64,000 nucleotides of DNA, taken from contig JAHBSL010000012.1 in the NCBI GenBank assembly GCA_019639135.1, positions 1 to 64,000 of the forward strand, in the 5' to 3' direction. The notes below the pieces were generated by a model. The model was given only the letters and a program-made list of their open reading frames with translations, made no database searches and was not told the origin of the DNA. Shown in pieces: positions 18,595 to 26,608 of the stretch (position 1 is its first letter; each line of letters opens with the position of its first letter). Source of the stretch: Acidobacteriota bacterium (lineage in GTDB: Bacteria; Acidobacteriota; Blastocatellia; Pyrinomonadales; Pyrinomonadaceae). Made by a program: the position numbers and the translations under genes.

Positions 18595-19320
18595 CTAACC
18601 CGAGATGCAAAATGGCCGGATCTTGCTTTTCTCATCAGCATCAGACTGACGACCACGAAGTCTGGGGGTTATTTCCGCATCGGGATATTTCTCGATGAAA
18701 AGTTCAAATTCTTTGATCGCAGACGGCAATCCCTCGCAGGCACAGGTTCCAGTCGTCAAGGCGTTGATAACATAGTCGAGTTCGTCATCAACCATCTGTA
18801 CGTAAGCTGTTGGATACTCTTCCTTGAACGAAACCAGTAGCCCGTAGAGCTCGGTTGGTTTTCCCGTCCCATAAAGAGTACAACCTGAATAATCAGTTTG
18901 CGGCTGAGTGTAGGCCGACCAAACCCCATCGGGCCTAACCTTGATCAGCAGATCGAAAAAGGCGATGTCTGCCGGCAGCCCCTTGTCTTTTGCCAACTTC
19001 CGGAAGAACCTGGGGTCAGGTTTTACAAAAACAACTTCTTCGCGGTTAACAAGGAAGCCACGCATTCGTATTTCGAATTTCCTGAATTCGTCGTCACTTA
19101 GCTCTTCAACCTCGCTGAGACGTGTAGAAAAGCGGTTCTGGAAGTCAGCGAGCGGTTCTAGCGAAGTAGGCCCGTTTTTGGACTCGATCTCTTTCAAAAG
19201 GGATTGGTATTCAGCTGCGAGAACAAGGACCGATTCCTCGTTGTTCGCGGCCGGACCTGAGAACTGCAGGAATGCGATTGCGAAAGCGATAGTAATAAAG
19301 AGTAACGAACGCACAGTCAC
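18595..19320 (-). CDS. Exported hypothetical protein (241 aa)
   Basis: Starts MTVRSLLFITIAFAIAFLQFSG, a signal peptide. The mature part is acidic and helical with no motif I recognise. A central SAYTQPQTDYSGCTLYGTG and a later TTGTCACEG hold the cysteines, which may form disulfides in the periplasm. The C-terminal half (FIEKYPDAEITPRLRGR) has the look of a single TPR-like hairpin. It converges with the broken antitoxin behind carB, 3 bases apart. Function unknown. Confidence 0.6.
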   Translation of the reverse strand: MTVRSLLFITIAFAIAFLQFSGPAANNEESVLVLAAEYQSLLKEIESKNGPTSLEPLADFQNRFSTRLSEVEELSDDEFRKFEIRMRGFLVNREEVVFVKPDPRFFRKLAKDKGLPADIAFFDLLIKVRPDGVWSAYTQPQTDYSGCTLYGTGKPTELYGLLVSFKEEYPTAYVQMVDDELDYVINALTTGTCACEGLPSAIKEFELFIEKYPDAEITPRLRGRQSDADEKSKIRPFCISG

Positions 19321-19329
19321 CTTTTTGAG

Positions 19330-19737
19330 CTAGAGCAAAATCGTGAACCCTTCCTGCTCAAAATGTCGGTCGTGGGTAAGAATCTCCTAGATGCCCATTT
19401 CCCGGCAGACATTCATTGAGATGCAATCGGTCAGGCTGTAGCCCTTATCGAGGCGAGTTTCGTAAAGTTCGAGGCCGTTCAGCAGTGTCGTTTCCGTATA
19501 GGCAACGACATCGAATTCCACATCCTCCAAAACGTCCCGGACGAACAGACTAACCTGTTTCCTAAGCGTTTCCCCGTATTCGCTAAGAAAATTGAGCACT
19601 TCGATCAAAACCATCTCAGTTGTAACAAATCTCACATCTGATAACCGAGCTTTCGCCTCGATCGACTTCGACCACCACTGATCGTTCTTGTTGATCAAGG
19701 CGACAAAATAAAGCGTATCGACGAAGACCTTCCTCAT
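19330..19737 (-). pseudogene. PIN-domain (VapC-like) toxin with premature TAG
   Basis: A PIN-domain ribonuclease: D7 (VFVDTLYF), E46 (TEMVLIEVLNF) and D104 (YSLTDCISM) are in place. The frame meets a TAG at 19387-19389 after CREMGI. Without it the protein would continue EILTHDRHFEQEGFTILL and end at a normal stop at 19330-19332. That missing tail carries the last conserved acidic position of PIN domains (HDRHF). The toxin is therefore probably inactive. Its start overlaps the antitoxin stop by four bases, a usual toxin-antitoxin arrangement. Confidence 0.85.
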
Positions 19738-19961
19738 TTCTTCTGAGAACCATAAAGGTAGTGGTTCAGGTTTGATGAAGCATCGGCGGGGAGTTCGGCG
19801 AACTCTTCGTCCGGCACTTTGCTGAGCCGGTCATCCAACTTCTCCCAGATAGTCTTCTTTGGCTGGTGCAAGCTTGAAACAAACTCCAGTACTTTCTCCT
19901 GCTGTTCCGGTGACAGGGATTTGACTCTATCGACAAGTGTTTTCTCGGTCTCGGTTTGCAT
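19734..19961 (-). CDS. Antitoxin partner of the PIN toxin (75 aa)
   Basis: Small acidic protein: LVDRVKSLSPEQQEKVLEFVSSL followed by TIWEKLDDRLSKVPDEEFAELPAD. The pattern fits DUF2281-like antitoxins, with an N-terminal helix for dimerisation or DNA contact and a C-terminal toxin-binding tail. It is translationally coupled to the PIN gene by a 4-base overlap. It is intact although its toxin carries a premature stop, as expected if the toxin was lost first. Confidence 0.75.
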   Translation of the reverse strand: MQTETEKTLVDRVKSLSPEQQEKVLEFVSSLHQPKKTIWEKLDDRLSKVPDEEFAELPADASSNLNHYLYGSQKK

Positions 19962-20111
19962 ATTTTACCCGCCCGGAATTTTAACATAACGGCCAAAGCA
20001 AATGAATAAATTTCTACGAAGCGAAGCAGCGACCACAGTTTCTTGACCTAGTTCTTCATTTACATTAACTTTACGTGAAGTTATTATCTCTCTATCACTT
20101 ACAAACAGACA

Positions 20112-20966
20112 ATGAATGAAAACCAAGACCGTGAGATCATTGGCGGGCATCTGCTTGTGATCGGCGGGGCAGAGGATAAGTATAACGAGCGGCGGATACT
20201 CAAGAAGTTTCTTGAGCTTGCGGGCGGCGAGATGGCGGAGGTGCTGATCGTTCCGGTCGCTTCGGATTACCCGGAGTTTGCGGCGGATGTTTACACGCAG
20301 GCGTTCCGGAACCTTGGTATCGCAAATCCGCGTGTGCTGAGGGCGACCTCGCGGCAGGAGGTCTTTCAGGCCGATCCTGAGGAGCTTCTCGGCGGCGTTA
20401 CCGGTGTTTTCATGACGGGCGGCGACCAGATGCGGCTCGTTTCGATTATGGGCGGTACCAAAATGGCGGAGAAGCTTCGGAAAATGGTTCGCGAAACTCC
20501 GCTCGTGCTTGCCGGGACGAGTGCCGGAGCGGCCGGGATGAGCACTTCGATGATCGTCCGCGGCGAAGCGACCTCACATCCGCATAAAGGGGCGGTTCAG
20601 CTTTCTCCAGGGCTTGGGTTTCTGAAGAACATTATCATCGACCAGCACTTTACAGAACGCGGCCGGATAAGCCGGCTGATAACGGCCGTTTCCTATAACC
20701 CGTACAACCTAGGGGTAGGCATCGATGAAAATACTGCGATCATCCTCGACGGCAAGGGCGTGCTTGAGGTTGTCGGAAAGGGCTCGGTGACGATAGTGGA
20801 TGGGTCCGTCATCTCATATAACGAGATCGCCGAGGTCGCGGAGCACGAGTCGTTCAGCGTCTGTGGCGTGCAGATGCACATCCTTCGCGACGGGCTTGTT
20901 TACGATTATCTCGAACGCCACCCGCTCCAGCCGAAGCAGGAATTCCTCCTTCCTGATCTCGGTTAG
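20112..20966 (+). CDS. cphB: Cyanophycinase
   Basis: Serine exopeptidase of family S51 that degrades cyanophycin (multi-L-arginyl-poly-L-aspartate) to beta-Asp-Arg dipeptides in the cytoplasm. 284 aa. The nucleophile is S137 in GTSAGAAGMS. GGHLLVIGGAEDK opens the protein, FMTGGDQ lies near residue 99, and IIIDQHFTERGRISRL with the later GVGIDENTA are conserved in the family. A GxxExxY gene and then cphA follow in the same direction. Confidence 0.95.
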   Translation: MNENQDREIIGGHLLVIGGAEDKYNERRILKKFLELAGGEMAEVLIVPVASDYPEFAADVYTQAFRNLGIANPRVLRATSRQEVFQADPEELLGGVTGVFMTGGDQMRLVSIMGGTKMAEKLRKMVRETPLVLAGTSAGAAGMSTSMIVRGEATSHPHKGAVQLSPGLGFLKNIIIDQHFTERGRISRLITAVSYNPYNLGVGIDENTAIILDGKGVLEVVGKGSVTIVDGSVISYNEIAEVAEHESFSVCGVQMHILRDGLVYDYLERHPLQPKQEFLLPDLG

Positions 20967-20974
20967 GGTATTTC

Positions 20975-21000
20975 AACCGCAGAGACGCTGAGACGCGGAG
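20975..21000. repeat. AACCGCAGAGACGC repeat, left copy
   Basis: AACCGCAGAGACGC then TGAGACGCGGAG. An inverted partner lies at 21426-21451 on the other side of the GxxExxY gene, and a direct relative lies inside coaBC at 63972-63997. Confidence 0.85.
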
Positions 21001-21020
21001 GATGGGAGGTAGTGATAGAC

Positions 21021-21422
21021 ATGAGCTTGGATGTAGCGTCCGTGCGATCAACAGATCAGATCACGGAAAAGATCATCGGATCGGCGATCGCCGTGCACAA
21101 GGCATTGGGGCCCGGATTGCTCGAGAGTGCATATGAAGAGTGTCTTTGCTTTGAGCTAGCGGAGGCAGGCCTAGAGTTCAAGCGTCAGGTCGCTCTTCCT
21201 GTTGTCTATAAAGGCGTAAAACTCGATTGCGGATATCGAATGGATGGTGTCGTGGAGGAGTCGGTCATTATCGAGATAAAAGCTGTCGAAAGGATCGTCC
21301 CCGTACACGAAGCACAGTTACTTTCATATCTCAAACTAACAGGTATAAAGGTAGGGCTGTTACTCAATTTTCATGTGCCGGTCTTGAAGAGCGGTATCAA
21401 ACGAATCGTAAATAACTATTGA
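21021..21422 (+). CDS. GxxExxY protein (PD-(D/E)XK nuclease-like fold)
   Basis: 133 aa from ATG 21021, which has GGGAGGT 10 bases upstream; a GTG at 21012 is the alternative but is too close to that site. The family motif is present: [12 protein letters not shown]. Further on come [19 protein letters not shown], with the D-E-x-K residues of PD-(D/E)XK nucleases, and [22 protein letters not shown]. The biological role of this widespread family is unknown. It sits between cphB and cphA and is bracketed by inverted CGCAGAGACGC repeats, so it looks like an insertion in the operon. Confidence 0.9.
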   Translation: MSLDVASVRSTDQITEKIIGSAIAVHKALGPGLLESAYEECLCFELAEAGLEFKRQVALPVVYKGVKLDCGYRMDGVVEESVIIEIKAVERIVPVHEAQLLSYLKLTGIKVGLLLNFHVPVLKSGIKRIVNNY

Positions 21423-21425
21423 ATA

Positions 21426-21451
21426 CTCTGCGTCTCTGCGTCTCGGCGGTT
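21426..21451. repeat. AACCGCAGAGACGC repeat, right inverted copy
   Basis: CTCTGCGTCTCTGCGTCTC then GGCGGTT, the reverse complement of the left copy with small changes. It lies between the GxxExxY stop and the cphA start. Confidence 0.85.
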
Positions 21452-21458
21452 AATTTGT

Positions 21459-24104
21459 ATGGAAATTCTTGAGATTAGAACACTTCGGGGGCCGAATTAT
21501 TGGAGCGGCTATTGGAAGAAGCTGATCATAATGCGGCTCGATATTGGCGAGTACGAGGATCTGCCCTCGGACAAGCTCGACGGCTTCTACGGCCGGATGA
21601 ACGAAGTGATGCCATCGCTCCTAACGCACGGCTGTAGCTATGGCGAGGAGGGCGGTTTCCTACGGCGTGTCCAGGAAGGAACGTGGGCCGGACACATCAT
21701 CGAGCACTTTGCCCTTGAGCTCCAAACGCTGGCCGGAATGGACACCGGCTACGGGCGTACCCGCGAGACGGGCGAACGCGGCATTTACAACGTCGTTTTC
21801 AGCTACCACGAAGAAGAGGTCGGCCGATATGCGGCACGTGCCTCGGTTCGGCTCTTCTTGGGATTAGCCGAGGGCAAACCGACGGACGAGATCAAAGCCG
21901 AGGTTGCAGATGACATTCAGCGGATGCGTGAGATCCGCGAAGAGGTCCGCTTTGGGCCTTCGACCGGTTCGCTGGTCGAGGAGGCCGAGAGCCGCGGCAT
22001 TCCTTACATCAGGCTCAATGATCAGTCGCTCGTCCAGCTCGGTTACGGCGTTCACCAGAAGCGAATACAAGCGACGACCACAGCCAACACGAACATGATC
22101 GCGGTCGATATTGCCGGCAACAAGCATGCTACGAAGACGCTGCTCGGCGATATGGGCGTTCCGGTGCCAAAGGGCTATCGGATCCGCCACGAGGAAGAAC
22201 TTGAGGAAACGCTCGAACGCGTCGGTTTTCCGGTGGTCATCAAGCCGCTTGACGGCAACCACGGCAAAGGTGCGACGGTCGGCGTAAAGTCCATCGAGGA
22301 AGCACGCGTTGCCTGGGAAAAGGCAAAGGAATATTCGCGTTGGGTGATCGTCGAGAAGCAGCTTGTCGGAGCGGATTTTCGAGCACTCGTCGTGAACAAC
22401 CGCCTCATCGCCGTAGCAAAGCGAGTGCCTGCCCACGTCGTCGGAGACGGCAAGCAGACGATCCAGGAGCTGATCGACGAGACGAATTCCGATCCTCGCC
22501 GTGGCTATGGCCATGAGAACGTGCTGACCGAGATCGACATTGACAGCCAGACGATGCGGTGCATCAGGAACGCCGGTTACGAGCTCGAAAGCGTTCTGCC
22601 GAAGGGCGAGGTGCTTTATCTCAAGACGACCGCGAATATCTCCACCGGAGGAACGGCGATCGACGTAACAGACGAAGTGCATCCTGAGAACGTCTTCCTG
22701 TTTGAACGCATCGCGAGGATCATTGGGCTTGATGTTGCCGGCGTTGACATCATTGCCGAGAACGTCAGCGAACCTCTGCATGAAAGCGGCGGTGGCATCA
22801 TCGAGGTCAACGCGGCTCCCGGCTTCCGGATGCACTTGGCTCCAAGCGAGGGCATCGGCCGGAACGTGGCAGAGCACGTCATCGATATGCTCTTCCCGCC
22901 GGGAGCGGAGAGCCGCATCCCGATCTTTTCCATCACCGGAACGAACGGAAAGACGACCACGACGCGACTGATCGCACATATCCTGAAAGGCACAGGGCGA
23001 ACGGTCGGCTTTACGACGACCGACGGTACCTACATCCAGAATCAGCAGATCGTCCGTGGCGACAACACCGGCCCCGTGTCGGCACAACTCGTGCTGAAAG
23101 ACCCGACCGTCGATGTCGCCGTGCTTGAGACTGCACGTGGAGGAATCATCCGCTCGGGGCTTGGCTTTGACCATTGCGACATTGGCGTAGTGCTTAACGT
23201 CGCTGCCGACCACCTCGGGATGAAGGACGTAAACACGCTTGAGGACCTTGCCCGGGTGAAGTCGGTAGTGCCGCGTGCGGTCAGCAAAGCGGGCTTTGCC
23301 GTGCTCAATGCCGAAGACCCGTTGGTCTATAAAATGAAGGAGCTGGTCGATGGAAAGGTCGTTTGCTTTTCAATGGACGAGAACAACCCGACCATCAAGC
23401 GGCGTGCGGAGCGTGGACGCGTCTCGTGCGTTTATGAGAACGGCTACGTGACCATCCTGAAAGGCAAATGGAAGGTCCGGGTCGAGAAGGCGACGAACAT
23501 CCCGCTGACCTACGGCGGACGTGCCGAGTTCATGGTCCAGAACGTGCTGGCGGCTACCCTGGCCTGCTTTGTCCACGGCGTTTCGATCGAGGACATCCGC
23601 GTTGGGCTGACGACATTCAACGCCGGTACGGCACAGACGCCCGGAAGGCTCAACTTCACCGAGGTCGGCCACGTCACCGTCCTGATGGACTACGCACACA
23701 ACCCTTCGGGCTTCCAGGGCCTGACGAAATTCATCTCAAGGCTGCCGAATAAGTACCGGACGGTCGTGATGAACGTCCCGGGCGACCGGCGTGACGAGGA
23801 CATCCGTGAGATGGGCGAGATCGCGGGGAATAACTTTGACCGCATCGTCATCCGTGCCGGAAATTACCTTCGCGGGCGAGAGGCGGTGGACATCGCCGCA
23901 CTCATTCAGGAAGGCATTGCCCGGAGCGAGGGCGAACCGCAGGTCCGGGTCATTCCTGAAAGCCGCGACGCCATTCACCATGCGATAAAGAACGGCCGCA
24001 AGGGCGAACTTGTCGTCACGCTCGCCGATGTAGTGCCGGACGACATCGCCTATGTTCAGGAGATAAGGGACAAGATGCTGGAGGAGCAAGAAGCTGCGGG
24101 TTGA
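21459..24104 (+). CDS. cphA: Cyanophycin synthetase
   Basis: Builds cyanophycin by adding Asp to the backbone and Arg to the side chain, using ATP for each. 881 aa, the usual length. An N-terminal domain opens MEILEIRTLRGPNYWSG. An ATP-grasp domain follows (IKPLDGNHGKGATVGV; EVNAAPGFRMHL). The C-terminal Mur ligase-like domain carries the P-loop GTNGKT (494-499), then HNPSGFQGL and GDRRDEDIREMGEIAG. With cphB upstream and an isoaspartyl peptidase convergent downstream, the window holds synthesis, depolymerisation and dipeptide cleavage of this nitrogen store. Confidence 0.97.
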   Translation: MEILEIRTLRGPNYWSGYWKKLIIMRLDIGEYEDLPSDKLDGFYGRMNEVMPSLLTHGCSYGEEGGFLRRVQEGTWAGHIIEHFALELQTLAGMDTGYGRTRETGERGIYNVVFSYHEEEVGRYAARASVRLFLGLAEGKPTDEIKAEVADDIQRMREIREEVRFGPSTGSLVEEAESRGIPYIRLNDQSLVQLGYGVHQKRIQATTTANTNMIAVDIAGNKHATKTLLGDMGVPVPKGYRIRHEEELEETLERVGFPVVIKPLDGNHGKGATVGVKSIEEARVAWEKAKEYSRWVIVEKQLVGADFRALVVNNRLIAVAKRVPAHVVGDGKQTIQELIDETNSDPRRGYGHENVLTEIDIDSQTMRCIRNAGYELESVLPKGEVLYLKTTANISTGGTAIDVTDEVHPENVFLFERIARIIGLDVAGVDIIAENVSEPLHESGGGIIEVNAAPGFRMHLAPSEGIGRNVAEHVIDMLFPPGAESRIPIFSITGTNGKTTTTRLIAHILKGTGRTVGFTTTDGTYIQNQQIVRGDNTGPVSAQLVLKDPTVDVAVLETARGGIIRSGLGFDHCDIGVVLNVAADHLGMKDVNTLEDLARVKSVVPRAVSKAGFAVLNAEDPLVYKMKELVDGKVVCFSMDENNPTIKRRAERGRVSCVYENGYVTILKGKWKVRVEKATNIPLTYGGRAEFMVQNVLAATLACFVHGVSIEDIRVGLTTFNAGTAQTPGRLNFTEVGHVTVLMDYAHNPSGFQGLTKFISRLPNKYRTVVMNVPGDRRDEDIREMGEIAGNNFDRIVIRAGNYLRGREAVDIAALIQEGIARSEGEPQVRVIPESRDAIHHAIKNGRKGELVVTLADVVPDDIAYVQEIRDKMLEEQEAAG

Positions 24105-24176
24105 CGGGTTGCGAAGTTGCGGAGTTGCAGAGTTGCAGAGTTGCGAAGTTCAGAGTGCGGGCTTCAGCCCGTCGTT
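24105..24176. repeat. GTTGCGAAGTTGC tandem repeat plus REP hairpin
   Basis: Imperfect steps of GAGTTGCAGAGTTGCGAA start at the cphA stop and end in TTCAGAGTGCGGGCTTCAGCCCGTCG. The hairpin GGGCTTCAGCCC is a stem variant of GAGCTTTAGCTC with the same GAGTGCG and CGTCG flanks. The GTTGCGAAG motif recurs between pyrH and tsf. Confidence 0.8.
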
Positions 24177-24214
24177 TGGAGGTGCGGAAGGGATCGCACT
24201 GCGTGCCTTTGATT

Positions 24215-25234
24215 TCATTTGTAAATTTCTACCACCATCAAATTGTCGTTGCCTGTTATATGGCCGCGGTACATACCTTCGGAGTTGAAGGGAAGGGTGA
24301 CGTTGCCTTTTGTATCGACGGCGATGAGGCCGCCTTCACCGTTTATCTCGGTGAGCCGTTCGATGGTTTCGCGGGCGGCGTCTTCGAGCGAAAGGCCTTT
24401 GTAACGCATCCGTGCCGAAACGTCGTAGGCGGAAACGCCGAGCATGAAATACTCGCCGTGGCCGGTGCATGAAACGGCACAGAGGTCGTCGGCATAAGTG
24501 CCGGCTCCGATCAGCGGCGTGTCGCCGATGCGGCCAAACTTCTTGTTCGTCATCCCGCCGGTCGAGGTCGCAGCGGCAAGCGAGCCGTTCTTATCGCATG
24601 CAACGGCTCCGACAGTACCTCGCGATTTGGGATTTGGGATTTGGGATTGCGGATTGGCAGAGGATTCCAGATTCGAGATTCCAGATTCCAGATCGGCTCC
24701 GGCAATTTGGAATTTGGAATCTGGAATTTTCCCGGCGTGGTCAAGCTGGACGCGGCCATCGGCGATGGCGTCCTGAAGTTGGAGCCAGCGGTGCTCGGTA
24801 AAGAAATACTCGTCCGGTGCCATCTCGGCATGCACCTCGGCGGCAAATTGGTTCGCTCCCTCGCCGGCAAGCAGGACATGACCGGTCCGCTCCATCACCT
24901 CGCGGGCGAGCCTGATCGGGTTCCGGACGTTGCGGACAAAGGCGACCGCTCCTGCCTTTAAGGTGCGGCCGTCCATTAGTGCCGCGTCCATTTCGTTCTT
25001 GCCTTCGGAGGTGAAAACGGAGCCGCGTCCGGCATTGAAGAGAGGAAAATCTTCGAGCGAGACGACCGCCGCCTCGACCGCTTCGAGCGACGGCCCGCCC
25101 TTCTCAAGCACCGCCCGGCCCGCCTTCAACGCCGCCTCCAAACCACTGCGATATTCCCGCTCAAGCTCCTCGGTCATCTGCGACCGCAGGATCGTCCCCG
25201 CTCCGCCGTGTATTGCCAACGCGATCTTTCCCAT
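24215..25234 (-). CDS. iaaA: Isoaspartyl peptidase / L-asparaginase (plant-type, Ntn hydrolase)
   Basis: Cleaves beta-aspartyl dipeptides such as beta-Asp-Arg from cyanophycin, and asparagine. The precursor autocleaves at G|T; the new N-terminal nucleophile is T207 in RGTVGAVACDKNG, followed by AAATSTGGMTNK. ATG at 25234 is taken because the protein then opens MGKIALAIHGGAGTI; a TTG at 25258 is also in frame. Just before T207 there are about 36 residues of repeat-derived sequence (FQIAGADLESGISNLESS). The usual linker is about 10 residues. It is convergent with cphA. Confidence 0.93.
   Translation of the reverse strand: MGKIALAIHGGAGTILRSQMTEELEREYRSGLEAALKAGRAVLEKGGPSLEAVEAAVVSLEDFPLFNAGRGSVFTSEGKNEMDAALMDGRTLKAGAVAFVRNVRNPIRLAREVMERTGHVLLAGEGANQFAAEVHAEMAPDEYFFTEHRWLQLQDAIADGRVQLDHAGKIPDSKFQIAGADLESGISNLESSANPQSQIPNPKSRGTVGAVACDKNGSLAAATSTGGMTNKKFGRIGDTPLIGAGTYADDLCAVSCTGHGEYFMLGVSAYDVSARMRYKGLSLEDAARETIERLTEINGEGGLIAVDTKGNVTLPFNSEGMYRGHITGNDNLMVVEIYK
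24623..24730. repeat. Low-complexity repeat inside the isoaspartyl peptidase gene
   Basis: Tandem steps of GATTTGGGATTTGGGATT, GATTCCAGATTCCAGAT and AATTTGGAATTTGGAATC. The frame is open and the insert lies in the linker that is cut away from the catalytic Thr. Confidence 0.85.
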
Positions 25235-25403
25235 TAGTACAGAATCTACCACGCCCAACCGCCTCTTTCTACCATCACCGGAGCTGTGAGTATCTAACGG
25301 CGGATAACGGGGTTTCGTGTTAGGACCTTTCGCCGATTTCTAACACTCCTAACACTCCCTGATGGTGGTAGATAGTTTTTTATTTGTTTCGTAAATAAAA
25401 GAA

Positions 25404-25434
25404 TTGACAATCTATGCAACGGCTGTGCTATAGT
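25404..25434 (+). promoter_or_regulatory. Strong sigma70-type promoter with extended -10
   Basis: TTGACA at 25404-25409 and TATAGT at 25429-25434, spaced 19, with TGC directly before the -10 (extended -10). A long spacer with an extended -10 is still compatible with strong activity. No protein gene follows on this strand for over 600 bases. Confidence 0.55.
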
Positions 25435-25440
25435 TACAAT

Positions 25441-25501
25441 AATCAATCAACTGCCTCGCCTTTCTTGAGTAGAGAAGGGTCGGTGGAGGTATTTCTTTTT
25501 T
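25441..25501 (+). ncRNA. Possible small RNA with own terminator
   Basis: A transcript from the promoter at 25404-25434 would begin near 25441, form the hairpin GCCTCGCCTT...AAGGGTCGGTGGAGG, and end in TATTTCTTTTTT. This is the outline of an about 60-base terminated RNA. I know no family for it. Confidence 0.35.
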
Positions 25502-25865
25502 CAAAAGACAGAAATTAGAACCTGCGACATAGGCTAGTATCTAATTGCTGTCGTAGAGTAATTACTAAACCAATTACCACCTTACGTAAGCAGTTCTATT
25601 TGTCATCGCGATGTAAGCAGATCGAGTCTTCATCGCTGCTCTATTTGTCCTGGCTTATTGATCAATTCGAGTCGGTCAGGTTTGTAAGACCATCTACCAA
25701 CAGTTTGGACGTTAGATCGTGTTAGAAGGAATTCTTCGCGGCTTCGTTCAGGATGAAGCCCTCGATGCGGACGAGATAAAGGAACGCATTTGCCTCGGGA
25801 CAAGACGGACCCGATGTGCGTTGCCAACGCACTGAGATCTCGAGTCTTGCGGCTTGCGGCCATGG

Positions 25866-25921
25866 TGTGCGGAAAGGCTTGCCTTTCCGGGATGTGCAAA
25901 CGCTTTTCGGGCTATGCCCTG
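25866..25921. repeat. REP hairpins left of Y1 transposase 1
   Basis: GTGTGCGGAAAGGCTTGCC then TTTCCG, followed by GGGCTATGCCC. Each is a short perfect hairpin. The first is an exact inverted copy of a 25-base stretch at the other end of the transposase gene. Confidence 0.85.
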
Positions 25922-26466
25922 CCGTTGTGCCAATCGAGGTGTTCGATATCAACTTTGAGAGGCTCATCGTCTAACAGGCTCTGATTCGCCCAATATCGAA
26001 AACTGGAGAACGCGTAGTCGGCTGGAGATTCGGCCATTCCTTCTTCGACCGGATTGAAATGAATGTAGTTTGCTTTCTCGATAGCCTTTGATTCGCTGGT
26101 GATAATGAAGGTATTCGAATGGTGCTGCCAGAGTGAGTATCTATATTCTCGCGATCCTTCCTCTTTCCGCAGCTTGTCCAGCGAACTTTGGTAGCCGTTC
26201 TCCTTTAAATGATTGATGATACGCCTTGCAGAAATGCCATTGAGATAACGCAGCACATCGGACGGCTTTCGTGAGCTATCGGTTATGACGTGATAGTGGT
26301 CGGCCATTATCACGTAAGCGAAGATCATGATCCCAGCTGAACTTCGTGCCTCAATAAGTGCATTTGCCAATATGCGTTTCATCGCTTCCGTACGGAAAAC
26401 AGGCAGCCGGTCTTTTGTAACCGAGGTGAGGAAATAAAGCGGTGAGTCACTCGATATCAGAGGCAT
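25912..26466 (-). CDS. REP-associated tyrosine transposase (Y1_Tnp / RAYT-like) 1
   Basis: 184 aa of the IS200-like Y1 family. The metal-binding HUH pair is in MADHYHVI (H57, H59), and the catalytic tyrosine is in ANYIHFNPVEEG (Y134). These single-gene enzymes nick and join single-stranded DNA at short hairpins and are thought to spread REP sequences. The gene is bracketed by inverted copies of a GGAAAGGCTTGCCTTTCC hairpin (25866 and 26494). These are good candidates for its own substrate. All key residues are present, so it may be active. Confidence 0.9.
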   Translation of the reverse strand: MPLISSDSPLYFLTSVTKDRLPVFRTEAMKRILANALIEARSSAGIMIFAYVIMADHYHVITDSSRKPSDVLRYLNGISARRIINHLKENGYQSSLDKLRKEEGSREYRYSLWQHHSNTFIITSESKAIEKANYIHFNPVEEGMAESPADYAFSSFRYWANQSLLDDEPLKVDIEHLDWHNGRA

Positions 26467-26493
26467 AGCCTCAAAGAATAAATGGAAGTTCGA

Positions 26494-26535
26494 CGGAAAG
26501 GCAAGCCTTTCCGCACACCGGAGGGCATAGCCCTA
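26494..26535. repeat. REP hairpins right of Y1 transposase 1
   Basis: CGGAAAGGCAAGCCTTTCCG then CACAC, the exact reverse complement of the left copy, followed by AGGGCATAGCCCT, the reverse complement of the second left hairpin. Confidence 0.85.
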
Positions 26536-26567
26536 AGGGGCCGAATTCCGCCCTCCAAACCCAAACT

Positions 26568-26602
26568 TCTAACACTCCCTAACCCATTTACTGTTAGTTA
26601 GA
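26568..26602. repeat. CTAAC...GTTAGTTAG repeat downstream of copA
   Basis: 35 bases beginning TTCTAACACTCCCTAACCC and ending CTGTTAGTTAG. A close direct copy lies at 29149-29183, upstream of copA. It can fold as CTAAC against GTTAG. Confidence 0.6.
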
Positions 26603-26608
26603 ACGTTG

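Larger units (their letters stand above)
25259..25911. other. 650-base gene-free region: promoter, possible small RNA and REP hairpins
   Basis: Left part holds CTAACACTCC repeats (25338-25360). The middle has a strong plus-strand promoter and a hairpin with T-tract (separate entries). From about 25500 to 25790 I see nothing certain. The right end is a cluster of hairpins: GTGCGTTGCCAACGCAC, GGAAAGGCTTGCCTTTCC and GGGCTATGCCC, leading into the Y1 transposase. Confidence 0.5.

Noticed and set aside
21864-23213. 449-codon open frame antisense to cphA
   Set aside because: It lies entirely opposite a well-conserved gene, and its protein has no recognisable domain; long antisense frames are common in GC-rich DNA.
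24101-24472. 123-codon plus-strand frame after cphA
   Set aside because: It runs through repeat DNA and antisense to the isoaspartyl peptidase.
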